Assembly (NCBI GenBank): GCA_964036295.1 | Contig: OZ038463.1 | Span: 7,307,274 to 7,371,273 of the forward strand | DNA: 64,000 bases | Reading direction: 5' to 3' | Source of the DNA: Plumapathes pennacea | Taxonomy: Eukaryota > Cnidaria > Anthozoa > Antipatharia > Myriopathidae | Shown here: one piece after another, positions 34,687 to 63,327 of the stretch | How positions within the stretch are numbered: position 1 is the first letter of the stretch | Layout of the letters: each line of letters begins with the position of its first letter | Position numbers and translations under genes: made by a program | The notes under the pieces: model-generated | The model's input: the letters and a program-made list of their open reading frames with translations, nothing else | Databases searched by the model: none | What the model was told of the DNA's origin: nothing

Positions 34687-35614
34687 ATGGGACTCCAGGG
34701 GAGCTGTCGATACTTCGGCCACCAACTATAACAACAAGACTTCTTACTTCTTGGTTCAAACCATTTGTGATATATTTATTGTAGATCTTTTTGTAAGTTG
34801 GTTTGTGTGCGGCCATGGGTGGTAAAGTCCAATGTCTGTGGCCAGAACCAACCGAGCTTTCTGTTTATTTGATTACCACGGCCATATTTTCCGTCCTGTC
34901 CATATTTGTACTTCTGTGCAGCTTCAAAGTTGTAATTGGATTAGTTCTTAAGAATTTAGGTTGGCGAGCATAACGTATGCAAGTTTGATTGCAAATCATT
35001 TCGATTTGAAACAGGAGTAGAAACGGACAGTTTTCGGCGAAAACAGTGCAGTTTTCTCAGTCCCAGCCTCCACCACGCGTAGTTCAGTTCAGTTTATTTG
35101 ACTGCCACAAAATTGATTTGTTATTAATTAATATGAAGAGACTCGACTGTATACAAGCAGTCGAGTCCACCCTCATTTGAAGTCCTCCCTGTGCAATCTT
35201 CAGTTGTCTTGAAATTACAGTGCACTTTTTACTCGTGTTGTTGTAAGATATTGTTTGCACCTACACTGCGAGCAGTTCCTTCTCTTCTCTCAAAGATCGT
35301 ATTGCGAGAGCCTAGTCGCAAACTCCGTAGAAGAATATGACCGACTGGACTCTCGCGATATGATCTTAGAGAGAAAAGAAGGAACTGCTCGCAGCCTAGT
35401 TTGCACCAGAAATTTATAATTTAGTGCAGCAGCAGCAGCAGCTTTATGAAGTTGTTTCAAACACATAATACTCCATTCCTCTTTCTAACAATATTGAAAC
35501 TTTTTTTCACCTTAGCATTAGGGATGGTTGTACAATTTCTCGGATTAGGGATGGGGTGAAAGAGTGAGAATGGTCATTAAGACTCATTAAACAAAGAGCA
35601 AACAAAACTGTTCA
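34687..35614. other. Intergenic between convergent PAN-EGF and TXNL1 3' ends
   Basis: Both genes end here. Apart from the 125-bp inverted repeat and a short hairpin around 35135-35165 (GACTCGACTG pairing with CAGTCGAGTC), nothing was recognised. Confidence 0.5.
35268..35392. repeat. 125-bp inverted repeat
   Basis: The arms start GCGAGCAGTTCCTTCTCTTC and end GAAGGAACTGCTCGC. They are about 40 bp each with a few mismatches, around a loop of about 40 bp. It resembles a MITE and is intergenic. Confidence 0.75.
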
Positions 35615-35620
35615 TTTATT
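35615..35620 (-). promoter_or_regulatory. Putative polyadenylation signal of TXNL1
   Basis: AATAAA on the minus strand, about 30 nt after the TXNL1 stop codon. Confidence 0.5.
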
Positions 35621-35649
35621 TCCCTTCTCTCTAAACCTGAGCTCCACCT

Positions 35650-38158
35650 TCAGTGACTTTCGCCCTTTTTTCCAGCAACCTGCAAATAAAAGTTTACACA
35701 AAACGTTATGATCATAAATATTAAATATAAATGTCGCAATGATAAAAATAATAAAATTTTCAAATTACGTTCAAGAAAAGAGTCCCTCTCCCATCTGTCT
35801 AAGGAACTTGTTGTTCTTTTGCTATATTTGTGCTTCACTCCTCTTCTCTCTATTTGTCAATGCATCTCTAGCACCCACTGTCTCTTTTATTTTGTCTTGC
35901 TCTCGCAACATTCCTTCATTACCCAACTTTATTCAACCTATTTCTTCTTGTTTTGCTCCCTGCATGGCAGGTCTTTGTTCCGTGAACTCCACTAGGCTGG
36001 TTTTGCACGTGACCTGATTTTTAGACGTTTCCGAATGACCAATCACAGAGAGCTTCGTATTTCTTGAGAAGTGACTAGTGCCAAGAACGTTTAAAAAACG
36101 CGACGGAGATATTTGACGTGAGGCTGTTCGAAAAGTACTAATTTGCTGTTTAAAATATATTTCCAATTAATTTTCGTTCTTTTCTTACACTCAACTTCGC
36201 CAACGCCAAAATGTGTCCCCTTGTTCGCACTTACTCTTTTAAAATCACTCATGTTTGTTGCTGCATCAACTGGACTCCCGATAATGCACAGGTAGTTGAG
36301 CACAGTTGTCTCCTCTCCTCCTTGGTTGTCATTCACAAACAACTGATGAAAAACGGAAACCATTCAAGGTATCCACAAGAGTGACCAGATACAAGAGCTA
36401 CATGCACACAAAGAGGAAGACAAACATGTAGATTACAGGATAAGAGTAAAAGACAAACCGAAAAGGGGGAGGGAAAACAAACAAACAAACAAACAAACAA
36501 ACAAACAAAAGGAGACATAGTAACAGACCAGCAGAGATAAAAAGAGAAAGAAATCCCTCACAATTTCTACACTTTTCTTCCTCAAAACCCAGCCAAATAG
36601 AAAAGCACTACACACTTACTGTCAACGTTTGGACATTTTGAAATTTGACATATCTCAGAGGGATTATTACATCCTCTTTAAGATTCTCAGCTGTCAGTCT
36701 ACAAGAAAATAAATGATTTAATACACAGTAGCCCTGGAAATAATGTCAACTTGCCATCAACATTTGCGCACACCAAGACTAGATGTACATTTGGACCTAT
36801 AAATATTGAGATACAGTGTGGGTACATATGAACTGAGCTACAGAATGCATTTTAATGTTTGACTAAAAAAGATATGTGATTCCTAACTCATGTCCTAAAT
36901 CAATCATCACTAACCAGCTCATGCACTAGTTGTCATCGTGGGCCAATAAACATTTAACATTTACCTGGTGGACCAGGACTCTAAAAAGCTTTGACATAAG
37001 CCTGTTATAAAACTGTTCATGTATACTAGATACAGGACATCCAGATCCAAAACATAATAATATGCTTTGACTGTGAGTGTCAAAAACAGACTAAACTATA
37101 ACAAAATATGTACACATGCAAAACTTCAGGTTGGTTGCATTTAACACACCAAATTTGGTGACACTTCAAAATTCCGAAAATTGATGAGGAAGATTTGTAT
37201 GGGAAAAGTTGCTGGCTAGCAAGGTCATGTGAACTGCAAAGAGCCTATTGTCTTTATATTGAATTGGTCCCAGTCTTAGTAAACAAACTAAGCATTAAAT
37301 AAGTTTATGTCAGGATCAGTAAGTACTCACTCAAGCGTTTGTGCTGACTGGAACTTTTCAGCGGAATCAAAATCCATTGTCTTGGTTTGGTTGATAAATA
37401 TTTTCACTGTCTTTGGGCCTCTCCCTTCAGAATAAGCAAGTTAAAAAATTGTAAATACAATTAAATACAAACAAAAGAACAAAGTCAGATTTTTCCCAAA
37501 CCTAATGTTATAGTAACTTGCAGTTTGAACTTTGTGAGTGATACAAGTCTACTTGCCAGTAGACACCTCCATTGCAAAAAAGTTTCACTACATCATAAAG
37601 ATATTTTTTAATTTTTAAAATATTTGTTTTTAAATATTAAAATATAATAAATAACATATAAAGTATAGTGCCATACTGTGCATGCAGTAGTCAAACAGTT
37701 TCCTGACAAAAACTCACCATCATCTGGCCCTTGTATTTTCAGTGAATGTAACTTGACCGGCTGGTTAAACGCTATGGATATCAGAAGCTGGTGGTACAAA
37801 TTAAAGCAGTTGAGCACCACGTAAATACTATATTCTTTTTACACTTCAGTACTTCAAGACCTGCAAATTCCACCTTGTTTAGGACGTTGCACATCCATAT
37901 AGTCATCTTCCAATGTACATCATCCATACGCTGGCATGTACTTTGGAAATTTTCAATCCTGGGCAATTGAACTTCAATATTCAGTATGGTATAGATCCCT
38001 TCACGGATTTGAATGCATGATGAATCAGGTGAAATAAAAATCGTTTTTCTGATTGGTGGAACTTCGGAGCACTCCACCAGGTTTATTACTGAATCACATA
38101 CAGATAAATAATAATAATAAATAATAACAATAAAAATAATAATAATAATAATAACAAC

Positions 38159-38222
<64 letters not shown>

Positions 38223-38241
38223 CTAATAATAATACTAATAC

Positions 38242-38282
<41 letters not shown>

Positions 38283-40550
38283 TAATGCACCTGTTCATCA
38301 CAGTCACTTTCTAAGAAGCCTGGTCCCTTGGTCAGTGCATCTGCCAAATGGTGGTCATCACTTTCATTTAAACATTCACACCCAGTCTTGTTAATGAATG
38401 TGGCCAAGTCTATCTGAGAAGAGATTCATGTGCAATAACAAATAAGTAGAGTAAAACGTTGCCACAACATCCAGCATTCTAGTGTGTCACTCCCAAAAGC
38501 CCCTCTTTGATACAAAATTTGAAAGTGTTGTAATCCATGCTGAGAATCTTGGCTGAGCATGATCTTGGCAAGATCTTGCAAGATATTATGTAAGATCTCA
38601 TCAAGAGCTTAGCCAAGATGACCATCATGCACGGCCTCAATGGATCTGCAGGAATGGCAGGATCTTACCAAGATCTAGCAATATACAATCCAAGAAAAGA
38701 TGAATTAAACTAGTTAACACACAAAATGGAATATCTCACATGTCCTTTGACTCCGCTTGACTCTCCCTCGTCATCTCCAATCCAATTTATAAGCTTGTCT
38801 TCAAGAGCCTTGGGATCTGCTCCACGTAGCTCATCAACTTTGACGCCCCCTTTGAAGAACAGGAATGTTGGCATAGCTGTTACTCCATGCTTTTCAGCTG
38901 TTTCCTGTTTTATAGAAAAAAAAATACAAATTGATGTCATAACATTTATTTTTTAACAGTAGCTGTGGTAACTATTGCTTTTGCTGTACTGAGTTGATCA
39001 AACTCCCTACTTCAGTGTTCTTTTATCCCCTAAAACTAAAACTGTTTCCTGTTTTATAGAAAAAATACAAATTGATGTCATAATATTTATTTTTTAACAG
39101 TAGCTGTAGTAACTATTGCTTTTGCTGTACTGAGTTGATCAAACTCCCTATTTTAGTGTTCTTTTATCCCCTAAAACTAGCTGTCACACAATAAATTACA
39201 TATGCACTTAACATTAAGAAGGGTCAGGGGAATTTAACAGGATTGAATTCAGTGTGACTGAAAACGCAGGGAAATTGAAGTGTGAATAACGGCTATATTC
39301 TTTTTTGACAGGTGTCTCAACCATTATGCACCAGATTGTACAGTAGTTCTCAAACAATACATTCTTGTCATTTAAGTCCTGTATAGGTGCTACAATAAAT
39401 TATTATGCTATGTTGTAGTTAACCTACAGTAACCATTAAGTATCTGGTGTGTTTCTATAAATCAGGATCGCATACTCATACCGGACACTGATCAACGTCC
39501 ACCTTGAAAAAAAGGGCTTGGGTATACTTTAGGCTGAGACGTGTAAACACAGGGGCAATGCGCTGGCATGGACCACACCTATAAGACAGAAGAAAAAGAT
39601 AAATGAAGGGTGCAACCATTACATAAGGCAAGCTGTGCAAGTGTCTCATCCAAACTATGGCTCTGCAACTTTGTAAACACCCTGCATCAGGGCAAAAAAA
39701 CTTGAATCTCCCACAGTGGCCCCTCCCCTCCCCCTTCTCCCTGTGGAGGAGTACATCACCATATGCTCTGGTCTGTCTGTCTCTTGATACAGTTTGAGCA
39801 TACAACTCATTTCCAGACCCTTTCTGTATGCTCCAGGGGGCCTGGAAATGAACCTGCCCAAAACCTGAAATTTCTTTGATTGAATATGGAGTGATTTATT
39901 ATCAGGCAGACAGTGTATATAAAAAATACGGATAAATGTATGGGTACCATGCTGTTTTTGACTGAGTTCTTTTTTACTTTTTATTGAAGTTAAAATAATC
40001 TCAACCATTCAAGAAAAAGCACATGGATGATAAAATGTTCAGACACATACTTATCAGAATATATCAGTTCCTTTCTGAGTGAGCATTAATATATCACGTT
40101 TTGAATCCTCTAATTAGAGCATATATATGTATTCCAACCATTTGACATATCACTTCACATCCACAGTTTTATCACTACCAGGCACTATTTATATACAAAA
40201 GGACGAACATATTTTTATAATGTTATTAGTTACATTCTATGAGTTTACAACGCAAGCTGTCGGAATAAAATCAAGTTGTACAGATTAGTACAGAACAGTT
40301 GCTACGCACACTTTAAAAAATGTCTAATATGTGATACATTTGAAAACTGCTCCCAGACGTCTAATAGACGCGCGGCTCTTCAGCTTTTAAAAAGTCGAGT
40401 TTGTGCCGATATTAGCAGTTACATAGGATCCCTATTTACTCACCATGTGGCAGTAAAATCCACAACTATCAGCTTACTTCCAGCATTCTTTATTTCTGGC
40501 TGTAAATGACCGTCTTCCGTAATCATTTTGACATTTCCATGTTCCGCCAT
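35650..40550 (-). CDS. TXNL1: Thioredoxin-like protein 1
   Basis: Nine exons: 40550-40444, 39578-39482, 38904-38740, 38413-38291, 37787-37718, 37424-37331, 36698-36620, 36342-36235 and 35679-35650. All phases join, giving 290 residues against 289 for human TXNL1. The N-terminal thioredoxin domain has the redox motif WCGPC, whose Trp codon is split by intron 1, and AMPTFLFFKGG. The C-terminal PITH domain follows: CECLNESDDHH, ESDCDEQ, AFNQPVKLHSLKIQGPDDG, IPLRYVKFQNV and MSDFKRV, ending GKKGESH as I recall for human. TXNL1 is a cytosolic, redox-active protein bound to the 26S proteasome. The acceptor of exon 6 has a poor pyrimidine tract. The gene is divergent from WDR7 and shares a 321-bp upstream region with it. 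Confidence 0.95.
36475..36508. repeat. (CAAA)n microsatellite
   Basis: A tetranucleotide repeat in a TXNL1 intron. Confidence 0.9.
38107..38283. repeat. (TAA)n microsatellite
   Basis: A long TAA array in the TXNL1 intron between exons 4 and 5, ending about 8 bp from the exon 4 donor. It causes spurious poly-Ile and poly-Leu frames. Confidence 0.95.
38901..39179. repeat. Tandem duplication (about 140 bp x 2) over a TXNL1 3' splice site
   Basis: TTTCCTGTTTTATAGAAAA begins at 38901 and again at 39045, and the following sequence (GTAACTATTGCTTTTGCTG) is repeated with few changes. The first unit includes the acceptor of exon 3 and its first 4 coding bases, so a second copy of that acceptor exists 144 bp upstream in the intron. 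Confidence 0.85.
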
Positions 40551-40871
40551 TTTGGAAAATGTGCTGGGTCATCTTGGGAAACCTGGGACCGAAACGTTGT
40601 CGTACATTGTTCGGAAGAGTTCGGATTTCGTAACGAGAAGCCGGCTTGTTTTCGGCGGCTGGCATAAACGAGCACGGTCAGCAAAACAGTGCGCTGTGTG
40701 TGTGTTTTTTATTTTCATTTGTTTATTTATGTTCAGAAAGAGAGTACTTTGGTTCAAAGTGTTCCATCCTCCGAATAATCCAACGGGGATAATACATCAT
40801 ATATGGTAGATATAATGTACTGTTTTGTGCCGCTGACCAAAATTCGCTGGCGACCCCGAGAGCGAGCCAAA
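40551..40871. promoter_or_regulatory. Bidirectional promoter region TXNL1/WDR7
   Basis: Only 321 bp separate the two divergent start codons, so both promoters and 5' UTRs must overlap or abut here (unless a 5' UTR intron exists). No clear TATA box is seen on either strand. Confidence 0.7.
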
Positions 40872-57446
<16,575 letters not shown>

Positions 57447-58008
57447 AGCGTGTCCCCCGTCGTGTTTAATCGTTCGAAATAGTGAATAGGCTATTTACCA
57501 GATGCCTCCGTTTCGAAACAAGCTTTTCTATTGATAAAATTATGTTGTATTTGCATGAAAATGCTGAACGCACGATTTAAAGTAATTTTCTTAAGAAAAG
57601 TTTCGCCTCGATTTGAAAGAGAGGCAGCAGGCACCTCAGAAAATTAATGGCCTATTACTTAGAGCGCAATAGCGCCGAACAGTCGCCGTGCTCAGGGACT
57701 GAGGGGCATCATACTGGTATATATTCACGTTAGAGCGAAAAAACGTTGACATTCGTTGGAAATGGTGCATTTCTAGCGCACAGAGCGCTGAACAGTCTAG
57801 CTATGCTCGTGAACTGAGTACTGCAATATCGCGTAAAGAGCTTCCTCATGATTTTGGTCTATTTCAGACCAAATATACCATTTCAGACCTGCATTCAATT
57901 ATTTTTCCCCTTCACAGACCAGAATACCAAAAACTTCACCCAAGTTCAGACCAAACACCAAAATAAGCAAAATCTACTTCCCTATTCCAGACCGGAGACA
58001 AAATGTAT
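57447..58008. other. WDR7 3' flank, no gene seen
   Basis: 3' UTR and intergenic sequence. No AATAAA close to the stop codon was found. The part after about 57860 has repeated 'CAGACC' phrases (TTTCAGACC, TTCACAGACC) and leads into the 74-bp tandem repeat. Confidence 0.45.
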
Positions 58009-58230
58009 ACCATATTTCCGACTAAAATGCATGCTTCCGGTGGCACATAGACAAGACAGGAAAAATTTATTAGAGACCTCGTACCATATTTCCGACTAAA
58101 ATGCGTGCTTCCGGTGGCACATAGACAAGACAGGAAAAATTTATTAGAGATCTCGTACCATATTTCCGACTAAAATGCGTGCTTCCGGTGGCACATAGAC
58201 AAGACAATACAAATTTATTAGAGACCTCGT
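58009..58230. repeat. Tandem repeat, 74 bp x 3
   Basis: Units begin ACCATATTTCCGACTAAAAT at 58009, 58083 and 58157. The units differ at only a few positions. Confidence 0.9.
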
Positions 58231-59316
58231 ACATCTATGTTTTATTATGCGAGAGTAACTCCCCGCGCGTGAACCTCGGCTATTTCCATGTACTGTGATT
58301 GCCGCGTTTGTTCCATTTTTTCTTTACTTGAACTGAGGTTCATGACAAGCCTCGGGAAAACTTCTCAGAATGGTTGCTATAGGAACCTTGTTTTCACGAG
58401 CAACGCAAGGACATCGGGTTCTTTTAATATTTAAATACAGACTTGGCGCGAGCGCGCGCATTTGCATTACGTCCTTGTTCTTGCGCGCGTCCATAGCGAA
58501 TTCTTTCATCAATAAAACATGATTGTGCCTGACTTTGTACTGCTAAACTTTCAGTAGAATATTTTAGTACGATTGCTCAGTGTTTTGGGTATGTCCGTTA
58601 TCAAGAGAATCATCATACACATCACAGATCTGTTTTAGTTACTGACTTTTCATAACACACACGTAACTTTTTCTTTGTTTCTGCTTTACCTGCAAGATGC
58701 AACCCCATTTTTTTTTTCAAACCAGCCCCGAAGAAACAACAAGCAGCATTTTGGCACAAGCCTGCCAGAGATCACCTGGTATATTCTACATAACACTGAA
58801 CCTCAATTTCGATTTGCCTCCACTCTTGTAACGCATCCGAGTGACTCTAAAAAAGTTTAATAATTGCATTTACAATTTTCTTCTGCGCATTACACAATTT
58901 TCTCTGCAATAAAATGACATCAATTCTACATTATTTTCTTCTTATCGATCAAGGGATCCTTGGTCTGAAATGCAGTGCCGTCGTACAAAAGCCATGCGGG
59001 AAGTTTGTTTTTGACCCTTAAATCATAGTCTGTTATTTAATTCCAGCATGCTCTCATTTCGTTATTCAACAAAAATAAGTCTATGCAAATTACGCTGCAT
59101 GCCATATCCATATTTGGCCATGTACCAGCAGCACATCCAAAGTCCGGGTCCCAATGAACGTATGTTATCCATGTGAGACGATCACAAACTGTAGGATCGC
59201 AGTGGTGCGATTTTGTCAACTCTTGTTTGCTCTTCGCTGCTTTCATGGGAAATGAAACAGAAATTATTGTAATCAAGAAACAAGAATATTAGTCAGATGC
59301 ACCTCAAAGTACACCC

Positions 59317-59732
59317 CGGGGGGGTGGGGGGGGGGGGGGGGGGGGGTACTCCCATATATTTCCTATATAGGGACGTTCCGCCCGATAGGGTATCATTTTC
59401 AGGGTCTTCTGTCTTAAACAGGGTATCAAATTTTACATTTTCGTGTCTTAAACAGGGTTATTTTCCAAAGATTTTCTCCTCTTCCCCTCCCCCCTCAACC
59501 ACATTTTTGCTCTCGCCATTTTCGCGCGATTTCTTCGTATGCTTCAGTGGAAACGCGTGCAACGCAGTCTAACTTATCTAAACTTAGTCTTGAACAGGGT
59601 ATCAAATTAGAGCACTTTGTCTTAGACAGGGTAGCAAAATTTCCATTTTTGTGTCTTGAATAGGGTCAGGGTTTTATAGAGCCAGCGGAACCCCCCTACC
59701 CAAATTCCCATTGAGTACCCCCCCCCCCCCCC
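59317..59732. mobile_element. MITE bounded by G/C runs
   Basis: The left side is a run of about 25 G followed by GTACTC; the right side is GAGTACC followed by a C run. Internal AACAGGGTATCAAA phrases repeat. A dispersed element in or just 3' of the LRR gene. Confidence 0.65.
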
Positions 59733-59740
59733 TCAGGAAA

Positions 59741-61537
59741 TTACAGTACCTTTTCTTTGCCATGCTTTGATTTCTTTGACTTTACTGAAAACCGACGATT
59801 TCCATAAATCTTTCTGGCCTCTTCCCGTTCCTCTGCTGTTATTTTGTGATCATCCAAAACGACAAGATTTGGCAAACTACTGATCACATAACACCTGACC
59901 AAAAACACATTGACATTTTGTCATATAGTTTTAATTGAGAGACATCTTAAGTGAAAATTCATTTATTATGACAAAGGGGAAGGAAGCTCCTTTTTTTTCA
60001 ACTACGTATACCAAGGGGGGCAACCAAAAAACTGAAACGCTAGCAAGAGGGGCTTCTAAAATTTCATGCTTCAAGTTTCAATATCCTCATCCCTCTCTCC
60101 CCTTGTCATAGTAAAATGAACAACAATTTCTCAATAATAAGTAATTGTTGGGCTTATCTTCTGATTCTCATCCTCACCCATCCCCCCTGTGTAATTAACC
60201 CAATAGAATGCTTATATTATGCTGACTCCTACCAAGAAACAATATAAATGAATGATATAATTATCTATGATTGAATAGTTGAATAGACTATGTTCTGACT
60301 GCAGAACAACTTAAGAGATTCCAATAGGTTGTATTCCTCTCCTCAAAGCCTCACTGTGTATATATTCTAGCCTGCATACACTGGTCCTCCAGAGCAAGGG
60401 GAGGGGGAGGGGGGAGGAGGGATTGGAAGGTTGACTGAATCAAGCACAGGAGCCTCTCTCCAGTGCTTGCTCGCTCCAGTCCATCTCCCTCCTGACCACC
60501 CTCATCCCCTCCACTAGAGAGTGAAGCTACTCAGCAGAGCTGCCAATCAGTGACCAAAAATGTTCAAGTGGGAGATTTTGGCCAGTGGTCTGGGACCCAC
60601 CATGTCAAAGGGTATGCAGCTGTAGGGGTGGGGAGGGGATTGACAGGTGAACTACAAAGTCCCTTTCCAAGTCGAAGAACTTTAAGCCAACACAATAAGT
60701 CGAAATTATGATTTTTAGTGCATATATGTAGTGCTTGTCTGCTCTGTTAAATCAGCTAGAAGGTTTGCAATAACATCTTCTTGATCATGGGAAGGGGGGA
60801 ATTTTCAGAACTTGTGGGAGAGTTGACAGGTTTAATTCTGACTACTTATGATCAGCGATGGTGGGAGGGGGGACAGGGACACTCACCTGTAATCTTTATA
60901 TTGCTGATAAGTTCCTCCATTGAAATAGCTTGGGGCAGCTTCATTGTTCATCATGCTCAGATAATTCAGATTTGGACAGCACTTGGCTACTGTCTCTACA
61001 AACACGCTTAGGTTTGAGATGCTGTTATGGTTTACCCAAAGAGTCTCCAATCCTGGGATATGTGGCAATTTTACATGAGACTTCAGCATATTATTATCCA
61101 AAATAAGCGTGCTTATCGCCACGAAATCTTGAAGAAATCTGAGGTCAGTGTCTACAATTAAGGAAAGAGACTTATTATTAATTATTAAGTTATACTATTT
61201 AATATTCACTACAAGAGTCCAGCATTTATCAAGTTTTTAGTATGTATAAATGGATCTGCATGTGCATACCGTAACTATCTTTGAAGTCTCTAGGAAGGGG
61301 AATTATGACAAAGAATTTGTACACAAAAGACAAGATTTTGTTTTGGCTAAACACAAACACGACATCAGCTGACCACACGTATATAAATTCGCACTGAGAA
61401 GGATATCTGAAGTGATTGTGACTCAAGTCCAGTTCCTTCACTTTGCTGCCATACTCCTCTGCGACTCCCCGAGGCAAATCGGAAAGTTCTCGGTAGGCTA
61501 AAGAGAGTCTTTCGTCCGCTGCTGCTTGCACGGACAT
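59741..61537 (-). CDS. LRMDA: Leucine-rich repeat protein, LRMDA (C10orf11)-like
   Basis: Exons 61537-61407, 61147-60887 and 59894-59741 join in phase and give 181 residues. Leucine-rich repeats are visible: VKELDLSHNHF, STLILDNNML, PGLETLWVNHNSIS and LNYLSMMNNEA. They are followed by an LRR cap region (YKDYRCYVISSLPNLVVLD, KITAEEREEA). The order and the capping region resemble human LRMDA, a short LRR protein linked to melanocyte differentiation; orthology is likely but not certain. The first intron has ATATCCTT at its donor and TTCCTTAAT about 12 nt before AC, features of a minor-spliceosome AT-AC intron. The 3' end may differ: AAG/GTACTG at 59750 could be a donor, and 59029-58926 encodes a plausible last exon (LRVKNKLPAWLLYDG) but in a phase that needs another exon between. 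Confidence 0.72.
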
Positions 61538-61832
61538 TTCGTCAACTCCTGTGGTGGAAGGCCAGGTTGTTGAATAATATTCTACTCACTAGGGAGGGGA
61601 TGTATTAGAAAAATATCACTAAATTTGTAAAAGTTTGTTTGTTACTAATTTATTAAAAAAGAAGCAAAGAAGCAAAATGTCGAAACTCAGCAAGTCTGCC
61701 GTTCAGACTCAGTTTGGGCAGTAATTTGTATATACAAAAATACTCTTGTCCCTTCCCCCGAGAAACAAGTTTTTGCAATAATGAGACAGCGAACTGTGTC
61801 AGCGGAGACTGCTTTTGCCGCAAAATTTCAAA
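61538..61832. promoter_or_regulatory. Bidirectional promoter region LRR gene/CEP20
   Basis: 295 bp lie between divergent start codons. No separate core element was identified. Confidence 0.6.
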
Positions 61833-63327
61833 ATGGCGTCTGTCGAGGAACTGAAGGCAGGTCGGTGAATTAAATATTTCCTCCAGTTCTAACATTTTGA
61901 TGGTCTTGTTGTTTACCTAAGAGTTTTTGAAACAGTTATTTTATCTACTTCTTGCTTTTTTGTTGCCCAGTTTTAAAGGAAACTTTGGAAAATCGAGGAG
62001 TGTTGGGTCAGCTACGAGCGAGAATTCGCGCGGAGGTTTGCAGTGCCCTGGACGATCAGGTGCGGAGCAAAAGCTCTGTTGAGCTACGCAAGCCCAACAT
62101 CATCTCAGAAGGAATGTCTATACTTGTTCGCGCATAAATGGAAATCGAAACGCAACGTTTACAAGTCTTTAGTCTTATAATACTTGATGTTGTTGTGGCA
62201 ATGTTGTTGTAGATTGTTATAAATACAGGCACTTTATTAGTACTGTACTGTTGATATTGTTGTTAATATACAGTTTGATACTTTAATAATAATAAGTTAT
62301 GATAGTGATCACGTGTCCTTAATTCCTTCCGACCTCCTTACTCTCTGTTCCCAGTTTATAGATTGCAAATAAGTATTAGAGATCAATTTTGAATTTCAAG
62401 TTGCTAAAGTAAGTTGTTGGTGATGCTATAGTTGTTTTTGTTGCTAATTTCTTTTTTATTATTGTTATTCTTGCTTGCAGACCGAGCCTCGCCCTGCCCT
62501 TTCCAACGAAAACCTGTTGATAAATGAACTGATCAGAGAATACCTTGAATTCAACAAGTACAAATATACCCTGTCAGTTCTGCTAGCAGGTAAACACAAC
62601 ACAGATTTACCACAAGCAAACTTCTCCAATGATACACCAACACCAGTATAGAGAACTAATTTACATGTGTACTCAGTGATCCACTAATGAACACATTGTA
62701 ATATGATTCCCACGAACAGGTAAAATAATATATAACATAAATTTTTGGAGAATCTAATAATAATTTAATGTTTATTAATTTGATATATCATTGCTTGTCT
62801 AATCTGCAAACTGGCACACCAAGCAGGAAATATCTGCTATTTCTCTGCACTTCCCTGGGTATTTGAAGTTTTAATTATTATATTATTATTATTTAAAGAT
62901 ATTATTAATTATATTCTATTCTATTCTATTCTATTCTATTATATATAATAGTTATTTATTAATCTGCTGTGGATTAATCTTCAACAGAGACAGGTCAACC
63001 CAAGGATCCACTTGATAGGAAATTTCTTACTCAGGAGCTGAACATTACAGAGGACCATGCTACAGTGTGAGATAATAATAATAATAATAATAAATAGTAA
63101 TAATATTCCAAGTTGTACATTCCTTTACTATTGACACAGTTGGTCTAATATTCCTCACTGCCATTTTGCACATGCATGTACATTTTTATTAATCTGTGAC
63201 ATTTTATTAACCTTCAGACCCTTGTTGTATGGAATGATGTCGCACTTCCTTCAGGGTAACCACAAGTCAAATAATGAGAAGAGAACAAGAGTAACAGATG
63301 ATACAAGATTGCCACCCAAAGAAGAGT
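61833..63327 (+). CDS. CEP20: Centrosomal protein 20 / FOPNL (3' end outside or unseen)
   Basis: Exons 61833-61860, 61971-62059, 62481-62589, 62988-63066 and 63218-63327 join in phase. The protein starts MASVEELKAVLKETLENRGV and continues LRARIRAEVCSALDD, then the LisH-type segment LINELIREYLEFNKYKYT and FLTQELNI. This matches human FOPNL/FOR20 almost position by position in the N-terminal two thirds. The protein is a small centriolar-satellite/basal-body component needed for ciliogenesis. The last visible exon ends in phase 1 at a GTATGT donor; the final exon(s), expected to be Lys/Arg-rich, were not found before 64000 and probably lie beyond. Confidence 0.9.

Noticed and set aside
37781-38407. 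Minus-strand 208-codon frame with poly-Ile
   Set aside because: It merges TXNL1 exon 4 with the (TAA)n intron repeat; the real exon ends at the GTGCAT donor at 38291.
59037-59276. Minus-strand 79-codon frame starting MKAAKSKQELTK
   Set aside because: Considered as an exon of the LRMDA-like gene, but no splice sites or recognisable family sequence support it.
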